Below, piece by piece: positions 28,281 to 36,530 of a stretch of 49,340 nt of DNA. The notes beneath the pieces were generated by a model that saw nothing but the letters and a program-made list of their open reading frames with translations, did no database searches and was not told where the DNA came from. This stretch comes from Acidimicrobiia bacterium (lineage in GTDB: Bacteria > Actinomycetota > Acidimicrobiia > Spongiisociales > UBA5794), in contig JASJBC010000013.1 in assembly GCA_030066715.1 (NCBI GenBank), forward strand, positions 1-49,340, read 5' to 3'. Numbering within the stretch: the stretch's first letter is position 1; the number at the start of each line of letters is the position of its first letter. The translations under genes were made by a program, and so were the position numbers.

Positions 28281-29278
28281 TCGCACAAGAACACATGAAG
28301 GACATGCTGACTTTTGGTGAGTCTTACATGGCTGGGCTATGGGACGTAGAAGATCTCGAGCAGACTCTCTACGATATGTCTCGTGAAAGGACCTTCCGCA
28401 AAATGCTTGTTCCTCGTAGAGGCGGTTTTGCAGAGGCCCCTTCTAATCTGCGTGACTCTGATAGATCGATCGATGTTATCGATCACCATTATGATCTTGG
28501 CAATGATCTCTTTGAGGCCATGTTAGGCGAGACCATGGCATATACGTGTGCATACTGGCCGAGCGGAGTAGATAACTTGGACGATGCACAGAGGTCTAAG
28601 CTTCAGATGGTGGCGGATAAGATCGAGCTACAGTCTGGAATGACTGTTCTCGATCTTGGTTGTGGGTTCCACGCATTTGCCAAATATATCTCAGAGAAAC
28701 CGAGGTATGCGGGTGTGAAAGTGCATGGGATTACTCTTTCTGAGGAGCAGGCTAGAGTAGCTCGTGAGTATGGGACTGTAGACATATGTGACTATCGTGA
28801 GGCTAAAGGCAAGTACGATCGTGTGGTTTCACTAGGTCTACTCGAGCATATCGGTTATGACAATTATAAGACGTTCTTTAAAGTCATTTCACGATGCATG
28901 AATCAGGACGGAATTGCTCTCGTTCACTCTATCGGACATAACGCGAGCCACAAGACGTTTAATCCCTGGATTAACAAGCACATCTTTCCTAATGGCATGT
29001 TGCCGAGTCTTAAGCAAATTGCTGAGGCTACTGAAAGACTCTTTACGATTGAGGACGTACACAATATAGGTACCCATTATCCTCAAACTCTGAGAGCATG
29101 GTGGGAAAACTGTGAGAATAGTGAACTGTATCGTAGCGGGAAATATAGTACGGAGTTCTGGAGAAAGTGGAAGTTTTATCTTCTGTTCTCAGCAGCAAGC
29201 TTTCGCGCGCGAGCATATCAACTCTATCACGTAGTCTTAACTAAGGGTCGGCTAGAGCAGCCGATGCGAATCACATGA
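28277..29278 (+). CDS. cfa: Cyclopropane-fatty-acyl-phospholipid synthase (SAM-dependent), 333 aa
   Basis: Transfers a methylene from S-adenosylmethionine to a cis double bond of phospholipid acyl chains. A short N-terminal domain contains FGESYMAGLWDVEDLEQTL (13-31); the catalytic domain starts DHHYDLGNDLFEAM (69-82), then MAYTCAYW (87-94), SAM motif VLDLGCGFHAFAKY (114-127), LLEHIG (178-183), VHSIG (206-210), WINKHIFPNGMLPS (221-234) and HNIGTHYPQTLRAW (252-265). The bicarbonate-site residues known from E. coli (C139, E239, H266, I268, Y317) are C91, E180, H207, I209 and Y258, with identical spacing from E to Y. The glycine loop has FHA instead of the usual WGG. It lacks about 50 N-terminal residues of the host enzyme. 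Coupled by ATGA overlaps within a tail operon, unusual for a metabolic gene. Confidence 0.92.
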   Translation: MIAQEHMKDMLTFGESYMAGLWDVEDLEQTLYDMSRERTFRKMLVPRRGGFAEAPSNLRDSDRSIDVIDHHYDLGNDLFEAMLGETMAYTCAYWPSGVDNLDDAQRSKLQMVADKIELQSGMTVLDLGCGFHAFAKYISEKPRYAGVKVHGITLSEEQARVAREYGTVDICDYREAKGKYDRVVSLGLLEHIGYDNYKTFFKVISRCMNQDGIALVHSIGHNASHKTFNPWINKHIFPNGMLPSLKQIAEATERLFTIEDVHNIGTHYPQTLRAWWENCENSELYRSGKYSTEFWRKWKFYLLFSAASFRARAYQLYHVVLTKGRLEQPMRIT

Positions 29279-30018
29279 AGATGTTCAGGCAACCAGGTTT
29301 TCCTGTATCTCTAGCGATTCCGCTAGATCACATCATTCATGCGAGAGCTACTTTCGATGCGGATGCTATCGGATTTATAGGAAATCCTGATGGCTATCGT
29401 CTTGGCATCGGTCGAAGGACTACACCTAACACGTTCGATATGGACAAGTTGAGGAGAGAAGGTGTATATGTAGAGCGTCGTCCATACGGCGGGTCAGGGT
29501 TTTTCTGTGGACCGAAGGACGTGTACTTCAGTTTCCACGTAAATCGAGTATCGTTACCAGAGCCTAATATCTCTGTTAACGAGGTATTTGATCAATACGT
29601 GAATAAGCTCTTAGACGTAATTCTGGGCTTGGGAATACAGGCACATATACAGGGAAGTTCACGATCTAAGAATCGTAACGATGGTATTTGCATGAATCTG
29701 TCTGGTCGTAGCGAGATAGTCGATCAATACGGGAATAAGCTGGTAGCGGGAGTATTTAAGGATGACGGGCTAGTTATAAGTATGAGCGGAGTATTTCTTG
29801 TGTCTGATGATTGGCGTAAGATATACACCTATCTCAGACAACCTCCGCCCAACCAGATAAGTGGCTCAAGTCTGGAACAACACGTAGAAGACGATGCGCT
29901 TACGAATCGAGTGATTCAGTCGGTCTGCAGTCATTTCGATGTATCGGAATACTTGAAACTAACGCCTAAGGACTACGAGGTTCTCGAGCAGTTAGTCGCT
30001 AATTTTAGAGTAGTGTAA
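29275..30018 (+). CDS. Lipoate/biotin-ligase-family protein (LplA-like), 247 aa
   Basis: Family members attach lipoyl, octanoyl or biotinyl groups to a lysine. Visible signatures are E-R-R-P-Y-G-G-S-G (67-75, where LplA has RRxSGGG), DVYFSFHVN (82-90), the substrate-loop-like N-R-N-D (133-136, compare GRND in LplA), and G-N-K-L-V-A-G (153-159, K155 matching the conserved lysine of RKVSG). The HG of the following strand is replaced by SG (171-172). A helical C-terminus (DALTNRVIQSVCSHFDVSEY) recalls the accessory domain. ATGA-coupled to the CFA synthase and TAATG-coupled to a virion gene. The target is unknown; a virion protein is the natural suspicion. Confidence 0.75.
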   Translation: MKMFRQPGFPVSLAIPLDHIIHARATFDADAIGFIGNPDGYRLGIGRRTTPNTFDMDKLRREGVYVERRPYGGSGFFCGPKDVYFSFHVNRVSLPEPNISVNEVFDQYVNKLLDVILGLGIQAHIQGSSRSKNRNDGICMNLSGRSEIVDQYGNKLVAGVFKDDGLVISMSGVFLVSDDWRKIYTYLRQPPPNQISGSSLEQHVEDDALTNRVIQSVCSHFDVSEYLKLTPKDYEVLEQLVANFRVV

Positions 30019-31181
30019 TGGCTGGTATTGTCAACGAAGCATATACGCTTGACGTAAATGTCCAAGAGGCAGGAGCTGCTGAGGCGTCTGTTAATGTGCG
30101 TGCATGGAACGTAGCTGAGACTAGTCTTATTGATAAGACTACCGATGCTCAGGGTGATATTACATCTACGATCTTGATTGCTGAAGAACACAGCATTACA
30201 TTGACTTCTACGAGAGCTACCACGGTATTTAATCCCTTTAAACTACGTGCGTTGAAGTGGTTACTACAGGTTCTCGAAGTATCGATCAATCTGTCGGCTC
30301 CGTCTAAACAAACACTCTTCATGTCTGTTAACAGCAATATCACACAGACAGTACAGGCCACGGTGCAGGCGTATACAGGAATTACATTCTCTCACGCATC
30401 CGACCTAATTACGCTTAATGGTCTTGGTGGTGCACCAGTCGATACGATGGACGAGCTCTATGATCGCTGTCAAGATGAGGCTATCGTTAATGAGCAGTTT
30501 AGCCCCGCCGAGTTCATCTCAACTGTTGACGGACAGAACTATACGTCTGAGTATGATCTTAACGTACAGACTCTACTCAATGGCCAGAATCGAGCAATCT
30601 TGTTCGTAACAGGTCAGGATTTCGAGACTAATGGAAGCGGTAATGTTCAGGACCTCACTCTTACTTTCCAAGGTGCAGGAGAGTTCAGGATTCAGTCCGC
30701 TAGCAGTAATCTATCTAATGTCGTTATTAACGGTGATCTCACAGTCAATATACCAGCTAATGCTACGTTGACTTTTTCTGGGGTCACAGTTACTGGCGAT
30801 ATTATCAACGCTCAGGCTAGCTTTACTCTAACGATTAACGCTACTGACTCGAGCTTGACTACATCAGAACCTGGCACTGGTCCAGGACTAGTAAATATCG
30901 TACAGAGTGTACAGATCACGTTTACAGGAGTCGTAAATGACAGTGAAGTTAGGTTGTTCTTGGGTGATCCCGATAACGCCATTGCAGCCACTGAGCTCGA
31001 TGGTGTTGAGTCGTCCCTGGGAGATGTGCCGCTAACTTACAGCGATACTGGTAATGGATATTTCGTAGTTCATAAGGAAGACTATGACTACATTCTTCAG
31101 AGGCTCACGCCTCTACCGACGAGTAACACGTCGATCCCGATTCAACAGAATCCAAGTCGCGTGTTTGAGAATCCGCCGTAA
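30018..31181 (+). CDS. Virion-type beta-rich protein, 387 aa
   Basis: Begins MAGIVNEAYTLDVNVQEAGA with a carboxypeptidase-regulatory/Ig-like N-terminal domain. The second half is Thr/Asn/Ser-rich, with repeating short strands (NVVINGDLTVNIPANATLTF) like a beta-solenoid. Coupled to the ligase gene and to the next gene. Probable tail appendage; conceivable acceptor of the ligase reaction. Confidence 0.68.
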   Translation: MAGIVNEAYTLDVNVQEAGAAEASVNVRAWNVAETSLIDKTTDAQGDITSTILIAEEHSITLTSTRATTVFNPFKLRALKWLLQVLEVSINLSAPSKQTLFMSVNSNITQTVQATVQAYTGITFSHASDLITLNGLGGAPVDTMDELYDRCQDEAIVNEQFSPAEFISTVDGQNYTSEYDLNVQTLLNGQNRAILFVTGQDFETNGSGNVQDLTLTFQGAGEFRIQSASSNLSNVVINGDLTVNIPANATLTFSGVTVTGDIINAQASFTLTINATDSSLTTSEPGTGPGLVNIVQSVQITFTGVVNDSEVRLFLGDPDNAIAATELDGVESSLGDVPLTYSDTGNGYFVVHKEDYDYILQRLTPLPTSNTSIPIQQNPSRVFENPP

Positions 31182-32464
31182 TGCCGACGTTCGATGGTCC
31201 AAATAAGCTGATCATACTGGACTCGCCAATCACGAATCCAGTACAGGATGCAGTAGCCCTTTACTCCAGATGGAAGGATTGGGCAAGAACTGGTGATAAC
31301 GCCAAGTTTCTCCCTGCGTTCGCTAACTCAGTAGGCGGTCAACCGACCAACCCGCCAGAGAGAATCTCTGCGTATGTGTTTGTGAACAATGATCTTGGCT
31401 GGAGAATTCGTCCTTTCGAGGCTAACGGTGACACGTTCCTCGAGGGCGATCTATTCCCAACTGATCCAGGTCTACCACTCTTTGTACCGACTGTTGGAAT
31501 TTACAATACGTCTGTACGACAACTCGTATCATCGAAAGCTTTGCAAGTAGAGACTGGAGTATCTGGTCTAACGGCTACTGAGAGTCAACAGCTCAACGAG
31601 GTCCACGGCCAAATCGGTCGTTATCTCTGGATAGACCAGGTCGGCGGTGTAGATGGAGCTGGATTTCAGCAAGACCCGTTTAGTGTACTAACGAGTCTAG
31701 TGACAGAAGCTAGTACTAGCGGATTACGATTTATTAAGGTCATGTCTGATCTGACTCTTGATCAGAACATGATTGGTTACAGGTTCGAAGGACAGTCGAT
31801 TCCAGCGATAGCTCTAGCAGGATTCAATATCAATGGCTCAGAGTTCTTTGGCTGCGTCTTATCAGGCTCTATGCTGGGCGAGATAAAGGGCGCTAACGAC
31901 TGTGATCTATCAGCAATCACTGGATTACGTGGCACCTTAAATCGATGCGGTATTTCAGGAGTCAACACCCTATCTGATGGAGCACGAGTAATTCTCAATG
32001 AAGGGTTCTCGACGGTAGTGACACCGGCTTCCTTCAGTCTGTCAGCGAGTACAGGTTCTACGGACCTTATCGTTAAGCAGTTTAGAGGGGACCTTTCTGT
32101 AACGGATATGGGTCAGGCTACTGACACAGCCAACATAGAGATGATGAGTGGAAAGCTCACTCTCGACGCGACAAATGTAGACGGCGCCATCAACGTGGTT
32201 GGAATAGGCGAGCTAGATGATCAGAGTGGCCCGGGTTGCTCAGTCAATACGGACGCGTTCATGAACGCCAATGATACGACAAGACTTCGTAAGTTGTCTG
32301 TCAATCGATTGGAGACTGATCCGACAACGGGCATCATCACCGTATACGATGACGATGATACTACGATACTGTATCAAGGTAATATCTGGGAGAATGTTCT
32401 CGCTAACCAGATATACAGAGGCCGAGGTCTTGAGAGGCGTGATAGACTCACGTATCTACCATGA
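31181..32464 (+). CDS. Virion structural protein, 427 aa
   Basis: TAATG overlap. Begins MPTFDGPNKLIILDSPITNP and contains DAVALYSRWKDWARTGDNAK (residues 24-43), a pattern I know from unnamed virion proteins of several siphoviruses. The middle is solenoid-like (GFNINGSEFFGCVLSGSMLG). Ends with a YRGRGLERRDRL segment. Probably tail-associated. Confidence 0.7.
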   Translation: MPTFDGPNKLIILDSPITNPVQDAVALYSRWKDWARTGDNAKFLPAFANSVGGQPTNPPERISAYVFVNNDLGWRIRPFEANGDTFLEGDLFPTDPGLPLFVPTVGIYNTSVRQLVSSKALQVETGVSGLTATESQQLNEVHGQIGRYLWIDQVGGVDGAGFQQDPFSVLTSLVTEASTSGLRFIKVMSDLTLDQNMIGYRFEGQSIPAIALAGFNINGSEFFGCVLSGSMLGEIKGANDCDLSAITGLRGTLNRCGISGVNTLSDGARVILNEGFSTVVTPASFSLSASTGSTDLIVKQFRGDLSVTDMGQATDTANIEMMSGKLTLDATNVDGAINVVGIGELDDQSGPGCSVNTDAFMNANDTTRLRKLSVNRLETDPTTGIITVYDDDDTTILYQGNIWENVLANQIYRGRGLERRDRLTYLP

Positions 32465-32655
32465 CCGGAATAGTATGCTACGGGTTTGGTCGTAACAGAG
32501 AGCTAGGTGGCGGCGGAAACCTGACGGAGAATGTAGACGTGGAAATTTTACTTAACCCAGACCTGGAGGTTATCGAGTTCTACGACGTTGAAGTGGTCGA
32601 AGACCCAGTAGACGTAGAAGTCGAAGAGCAGGTCGATGTAGAACTGGACTGCTAA
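32461..32655 (+). CDS. Acidic V-D-V-E repeat peptide, 64 aa
   Basis: ATGA overlap. The first 20 residues are Gly/Asn-rich; the rest alternates hydrophobic and acidic residues (DVEVVEDPVDVEVEEQVDVE), four imperfect copies of V-D-V-E. It could be a single amphipathic beta structure or a linker peptide. Function unknown. Confidence 0.58.
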   Translation: MTGIVCYGFGRNRELGGGGNLTENVDVEILLNPDLEVIEFYDVEVVEDPVDVEVEEQVDVELDC

Positions 32656-32656
32656 C

Positions 32657-33025
32657 ATGGCTTCACAAAACGTAGGAAAATCGACAACCATCAACATCTT
32701 CAGGCGTCGTGGAGATACGAAGACGTATGTCATTCGGTTACTCACGGCTGGAACAACCAATCCGATTGACGTGACTGGTTATTCAGCCGTACTGACTGTT
32801 CATTCAGTTGAGAATCCGACTGATAATACTACTGAAGTATTCGCGGCACCAGGAGCACCGACGACTACACCTGCAGACGGACGACTTGAATTTGACTTCT
32901 CGCTGTTCACTGCAGTAGCAGTCGGTGAATATTGGTACGATATCGAGATCACGGACAACGCCGGGCTCATCGATACGCCAATTCTCGGTCAATTTACGGT
33001 GGAACAAGACAGAACGATACCGTAA
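32657..33025 (+). CDS. Ig-like/BppU-N-type baseplate or fibre protein, 122 aa
   Basis: INIFRRRGDTKTYVIRLLTA (13-32), DVTGYSAVLTVHSV and GEYWYDIEITDNAGLIDTPI followed by GQFTVEQD are the hallmark of the Ig-like domain at the N-terminus of upper baseplate proteins (BppU-like) in many phages. Likely a single-domain tail protein. Confidence 0.7.
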   Translation: MASQNVGKSTTINIFRRRGDTKTYVIRLLTAGTTNPIDVTGYSAVLTVHSVENPTDNTTEVFAAPGAPTTTPADGRLEFDFSLFTAVAVGEYWYDIEITDNAGLIDTPILGQFTVEQDRTIP

Positions 33026-33042
33026 GGAGACCATACTCACGG

Positions 33043-33092
33043 CAGCGGGATATGTAGTAATCTACTATTCCCTGCTAGTATATAACTATACT
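33043..33092 (+). promoter_or_regulatory. Hairpin and possible promoter before the tail chaperone
   Basis: GCAGCGGGA...TAGTA-ATC-TACTA..TCCCTGC forms an imperfect hairpin (33043-33075). AGTATA-TAAC-TATACT follows, with TATACT (33087-33092) as a possible -10. The leader GGAGAATAACAGAGATG matches the one at 3731-3750. Confidence 0.45.
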
Positions 33093-33119
33093 AGTAAGTT
33101 TTAACGGAGAATAACAGAG

Positions 33120-33551
33120 ATGTTCAATGTAGACGAGACAACGGTAGACAAAGAAGAATCAGGAGTGTGGGCTACCTGGCGTGGCAGCCAATTTCTGATC
33201 GCATCGAGTGGGGCTATGAAGTTCCAGCGACTCTTCCAAAGGCTGCAGAGACCACATCGGAAGGCGATCGATAAAAACGACCTCGATCCGAGCGTACAGG
33301 TTAGACTCATGGCTACAGCCATGTCGCAGGCTCTGATCCTGGACTGGAAGGATGTCGTTGATAGCAAGGGTGAACAAGTGCCCTTCAGTCAGGATACCGC
33401 CTTCAAGGTTTTGAGTAAGAACTCAGAATTCAGAGACTTCATTAGCGAGTTCGCTACTGAAATCAGCAACTTCGTAACGGAGGAGAAAGAAGAGCTGGGA
33501 AAATCTGTCGAGAAGTCGTCAGATGGCAAGCCGAGTTCGGAAGCCGCGTAA
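33120..33551 (+). CDS. Tail assembly chaperone, zero-frame product (gpG-like), 143 aa
   Basis: Sits directly before the frameshift extension and tape measure, as lambda G does. Helical protein beginning MFNVDETTVDKEESGVWATW, with FQRLFQRLQRPHRKAIDKND. Ribosome region GGAGAATAACAGAG. The slippery heptamer GGGAAAA at 33497-33503 is in the correct phase near its C-terminus, so a fraction of ribosomes should enter the next frame. Confidence 0.82.
   Translation: MFNVDETTVDKEESGVWATWRGSQFLIASSGAMKFQRLFQRLQRPHRKAIDKNDLDPSVQVRLMATAMSQALILDWKDVVDSKGEQVPFSQDTAFKVLSKNSEFRDFISEFATEISNFVTEEKEELGKSVEKSSDGKPSSEAA
33497..33503 (+). promoter_or_regulatory. -1 programmed frameshift site GGGAAAA
   Basis: Zero-frame codons are (CT)G GGA AAA; slipping back one base gives GGG AAA. 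It has the X-XXY-YYZ form and is almost the lambda G-T signal (GGGAAAG). The -1 frame is open from here to 33877. Confidence 0.85.
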
Positions 33552-33877
33552 AGTTTCTAGAGAATCTTGAGGCTCAAGGAAAAGAGCCCAAGTCTCTAGC
33601 AAACAAACCGGAGATTCCGTCATACTTGGTAGAATACTTTGAGGCGTTTTGGACCTTATCATCACGTCGTTCGATAGGCTTCTCAGCAGAAAATCCAATT
33701 TCAACTGCGGACATGGTGGCTTATTTGACACTATATCCCACTTACAACAAGGACTTGTTCGTATACTTGATTGGTGAGATGGATGCTGAATACTTGACGG
33801 CACGTTATGGTGATAAGAAACCGTCAAAGAAACCAGAACCCCAGGTAACGACCATGAATGTGAATCAACATGGCTGA
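33503..33877 (+). CDS. -1 frame extension of the tail chaperone (gpT-like part)
   Basis: Has no good start of its own; a TTG at 33626 lacks a ribosome site. Read through the -1 site it continues without stop, with WQAEFGSRVKFLENLEAQGK and later VEYFEAFWTLSSRRSIGFSA. The fusion is about 252 aa (128 + 124), the usual GT size range. It overlaps the tape-measure start by 8 bases. GT-type proteins bind the tape measure and recruit tube subunits. Confidence 0.8.
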   Translation: MCREVVRWQAEFGSRVKFLENLEAQGKEPKSLANKPEIPSYLVEYFEAFWTLSSRRSIGFSAENPISTADMVAYLTLYPTYNKDLFVYLIGEMDAEYLTARYGDKKPSKKPEPQVTTMNVNQHG

Positions 33878-36530
33878 AGACACATCACGATTAAATGTAG
33901 AGGTCGATGGTACTAGTGCCGAGCGATCTATCGGGTCTCTGGAACGAGCGTTCCAGAGACTTCAACAGTCAGTAAACTCTACTGGCAGAGCGTTCTCTCG
34001 ACTTAGTTCCGCTACAGGCAGCGCGTTCAGGCGAATGCAGTCCGTATCTGCAGGTGCATTTCGTGCTATGCAAGCTGGCTTTAACGCTGTTAAGCGAGCA
34101 GCTAATGCCTTCATGTCTACATTCCGTGGTCTGTTGAAGCTTATCGTGGTAGGTGGTACCACCTTTACGTTATTCGCACGAAGTGTGGCCCAAGCCGGTA
34201 ACCAAGTCAATAAGTTCATTAACACCCTTGTGATCCTTAAGGGTAACACGACAGATGCGTCTATTGAACTACAGGCTCTCTTTAATCTATCACAGAAACT
34301 AGGTACGTCATTTACAGCCGCAGCCCAACCGTTTACCAAGTTTGCGGCTGCAGCGGCAGGTGCTCTAGGTGATCAGGCGATTCGAGATGTATTCGAGTCA
34401 TTTGCTACTGTCGGCGTAGCACTCCAGCTATCTCAGTCAGAGGTGACAGGTGTCTTCCTCGCTCTCCAACAGATTGCGTCTAAGGGCGTTGTCTCGATGG
34501 AGGAATTGAGGTTACAGCTCGCTGAACGTGTACCGGGCGCCATGCGACTGGCCGCCTCGTCAATGAACATGACGATGCAGGACTTCGAGAAAGCTGTTAC
34601 TGCGAGAACATTGAATGCCGGTGAGTTCCTCGAGAACTTTGCGGCCAAGCTGAAAGAGGTCTATGGTGACGCAGCAGCTCTAGCATCAACTCGACTCTTC
34701 GCTGACATCCAACGTCTCGGTAACGTAATTCTCAAGTTCCGACAAGAAGTATTTGCATCAGGATTTGAGAGAGGCCTACAGACTCTCGTAAGATCAGCGA
34801 TTAACTTCCTCGACAATAACCCTGAATTGGCTCAAGCGCTAGGTCGATTCTCTGAGGGCATCTTCGAGCAAGTGGCTAACTTCCTTGATAAGTTAACGCC
34901 AGATCGAGTGATTAACTTCTTGAACACACTCATATCTGTGTTTGAATCTCTAGTGAATGCACTCAATATCGTAGTATTCCAGATTCGCAAACTATTCGAT
35001 GATGAGTTTAACGCGATTATTGATAATGTGTCAGGCAAGACACGAGAACTAGAAGGATTACTGGTTGATAGAGACAGATTAACTCGTATAGCCGGCGGTC
35101 AGATTGCTACTAACTTCGCTTCACGTGAAGAAGACATTATCTGGGGCCCAGCTAATGAGCGACAGATCGAGAATGCCAAGCAACAGCTCGAAGGTATGGA
35201 TGAACGAATCCTTATACTGAGAGGAAGTTTGGCCGAAGCTCGAATGGAAGCAAGAGACTTAGGCGTAGCACTCGGTGATCTACCAGGCGACCCATTCGCA
35301 CGATTTGATGAGGGCTCAGGCAGTATCGGTCCAGGACGAGTAGAGTTCCCACGTATTGAGCCTCTCAGTCCTGAAGCAAGAGCGGGACAGAGAGATCAGC
35401 TACCTCTCGGCAATCAGCCAGATCTAGACTTCGGTACTACGGCGACAATTCAGGACGCCCTTGAGCAGGCAGAACGACTGTCTACGATGGAGATGCCAGA
35501 ATTCTACGACAAGTTGATTTCAGGCGAACTTCGTCAGGCTATGAGCGATCTCGAGAGAGTGACGCTCGATCTTAATGTAGCCAATGATTCCCAGAATCTC
35601 TTACTACAGGAGATTAAGTCTAAGGAGGAAGAGCTTAATGCACTGAGAAGTGTTGGCGACTCGATGTCTAACGAGCAAGCTGCCGAACTCAATCAGTTGA
35701 GAATGAAGCTTATCGAGCTTACTGAGAAGTATCTCGAGCAAGAAGAGGCACGAATTAAGCTTAAGGAAGAGCAGCTTAAGTTGATGGATCAGGAGGAAAG
35801 ACGTCTAGCCCAGTTCAAGACATTCCAAGAGGAACTCGAGGAACAGATGACGTCTACGAGAGATGTCTTCATGAATATCATCAAGAAGACAGAAGACGCT
35901 ATCACGGACTTCGTGATGACCGGCAAGATGAACTTCAAGGACCTTGCAGATGGTATCATTCGAGAGCTCGTAAGAATGGCTGTACAAGCGTTCATCACTC
36001 GATTCATTCTTGGCCCTCTACTTGGTCCAATGTCAGGAAATGTAGGTGGCGGTCTTGGTGGACCTTTTGCAACCCCAGGTGGGGGAGGCGGGAATCCTCC
36101 GCCACCAGCTCACACAGGCGGAGTCTTCCATGACGGCGGAATTGTAGAGCCCAAGCCATCAGCATTTGAGATGCTGAAGAATAACGAGAGAATGATTATC
36201 GTACAGACTGGTGAAGGTGTCTTTACACGAGACCAGATGGCGAATATGGCAAGTCTCTCGGATGTCGCAAGAGTTGCAAATCGCAGTCTGTCACCGGTCA
36301 GCGTAATGGCTCCGAATGTCAACGTAACTCAGTCACCAACTAAGGTCGAGGTTATTAACAATAACCCAGGACAGGCCGAACCGGAGATTGAGACGCAGAC
36401 ACAAGCGGATGGGTCAGAACTGATTCGAGTAGTTCTCAATGCGGTAACTGACGATATCACTAAGGACGGCCAGATTGCAAGAGTAATGAAAGGGAAGTAC
36501 GGTCTAAGAAATCGTACTAATTTGAGATAA
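33870..36530 (+). CDS. Tape measure protein, 886 aa
   Basis: Sets tail length; at about 1.5 angstrom per residue this suggests a tail near 130 nm. An N-terminal helical repeat region (ERAFQRLQQSVNSTGRAFSR; tandem FRRM/FRAM helices) is followed by a hydrophobic segment (LLKLIVVGGTTFTLFARSVA, about 89-108), a tape-measure core with QPFTKFAAAAAGALGD and LRLQLAERVPGAM, a long coiled coil (about 560-660), and a Gly-rich hinge before the C-terminal HTGGVFHDGGIVEPKPSAFE. No lysozyme domain seen. Confidence 0.9.
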   Translation: MAEDTSRLNVEVDGTSAERSIGSLERAFQRLQQSVNSTGRAFSRLSSATGSAFRRMQSVSAGAFRAMQAGFNAVKRAANAFMSTFRGLLKLIVVGGTTFTLFARSVAQAGNQVNKFINTLVILKGNTTDASIELQALFNLSQKLGTSFTAAAQPFTKFAAAAAGALGDQAIRDVFESFATVGVALQLSQSEVTGVFLALQQIASKGVVSMEELRLQLAERVPGAMRLAASSMNMTMQDFEKAVTARTLNAGEFLENFAAKLKEVYGDAAALASTRLFADIQRLGNVILKFRQEVFASGFERGLQTLVRSAINFLDNNPELAQALGRFSEGIFEQVANFLDKLTPDRVINFLNTLISVFESLVNALNIVVFQIRKLFDDEFNAIIDNVSGKTRELEGLLVDRDRLTRIAGGQIATNFASREEDIIWGPANERQIENAKQQLEGMDERILILRGSLAEARMEARDLGVALGDLPGDPFARFDEGSGSIGPGRVEFPRIEPLSPEARAGQRDQLPLGNQPDLDFGTTATIQDALEQAERLSTMEMPEFYDKLISGELRQAMSDLERVTLDLNVANDSQNLLLQEIKSKEEELNALRSVGDSMSNEQAAELNQLRMKLIELTEKYLEQEEARIKLKEEQLKLMDQEERRLAQFKTFQEELEEQMTSTRDVFMNIIKKTEDAITDFVMTGKMNFKDLADGIIRELVRMAVQAFITRFILGPLLGPMSGNVGGGLGGPFATPGGGGGNPPPPAHTGGVFHDGGIVEPKPSAFEMLKNNERMIIVQTGEGVFTRDQMANMASLSDVARVANRSLSPVSVMAPNVNVTQSPTKVEVINNNPGQAEPEIETQTQADGSELIRVVLNAVTDDITKDGQIARVMKGKYGLRNRTNLR

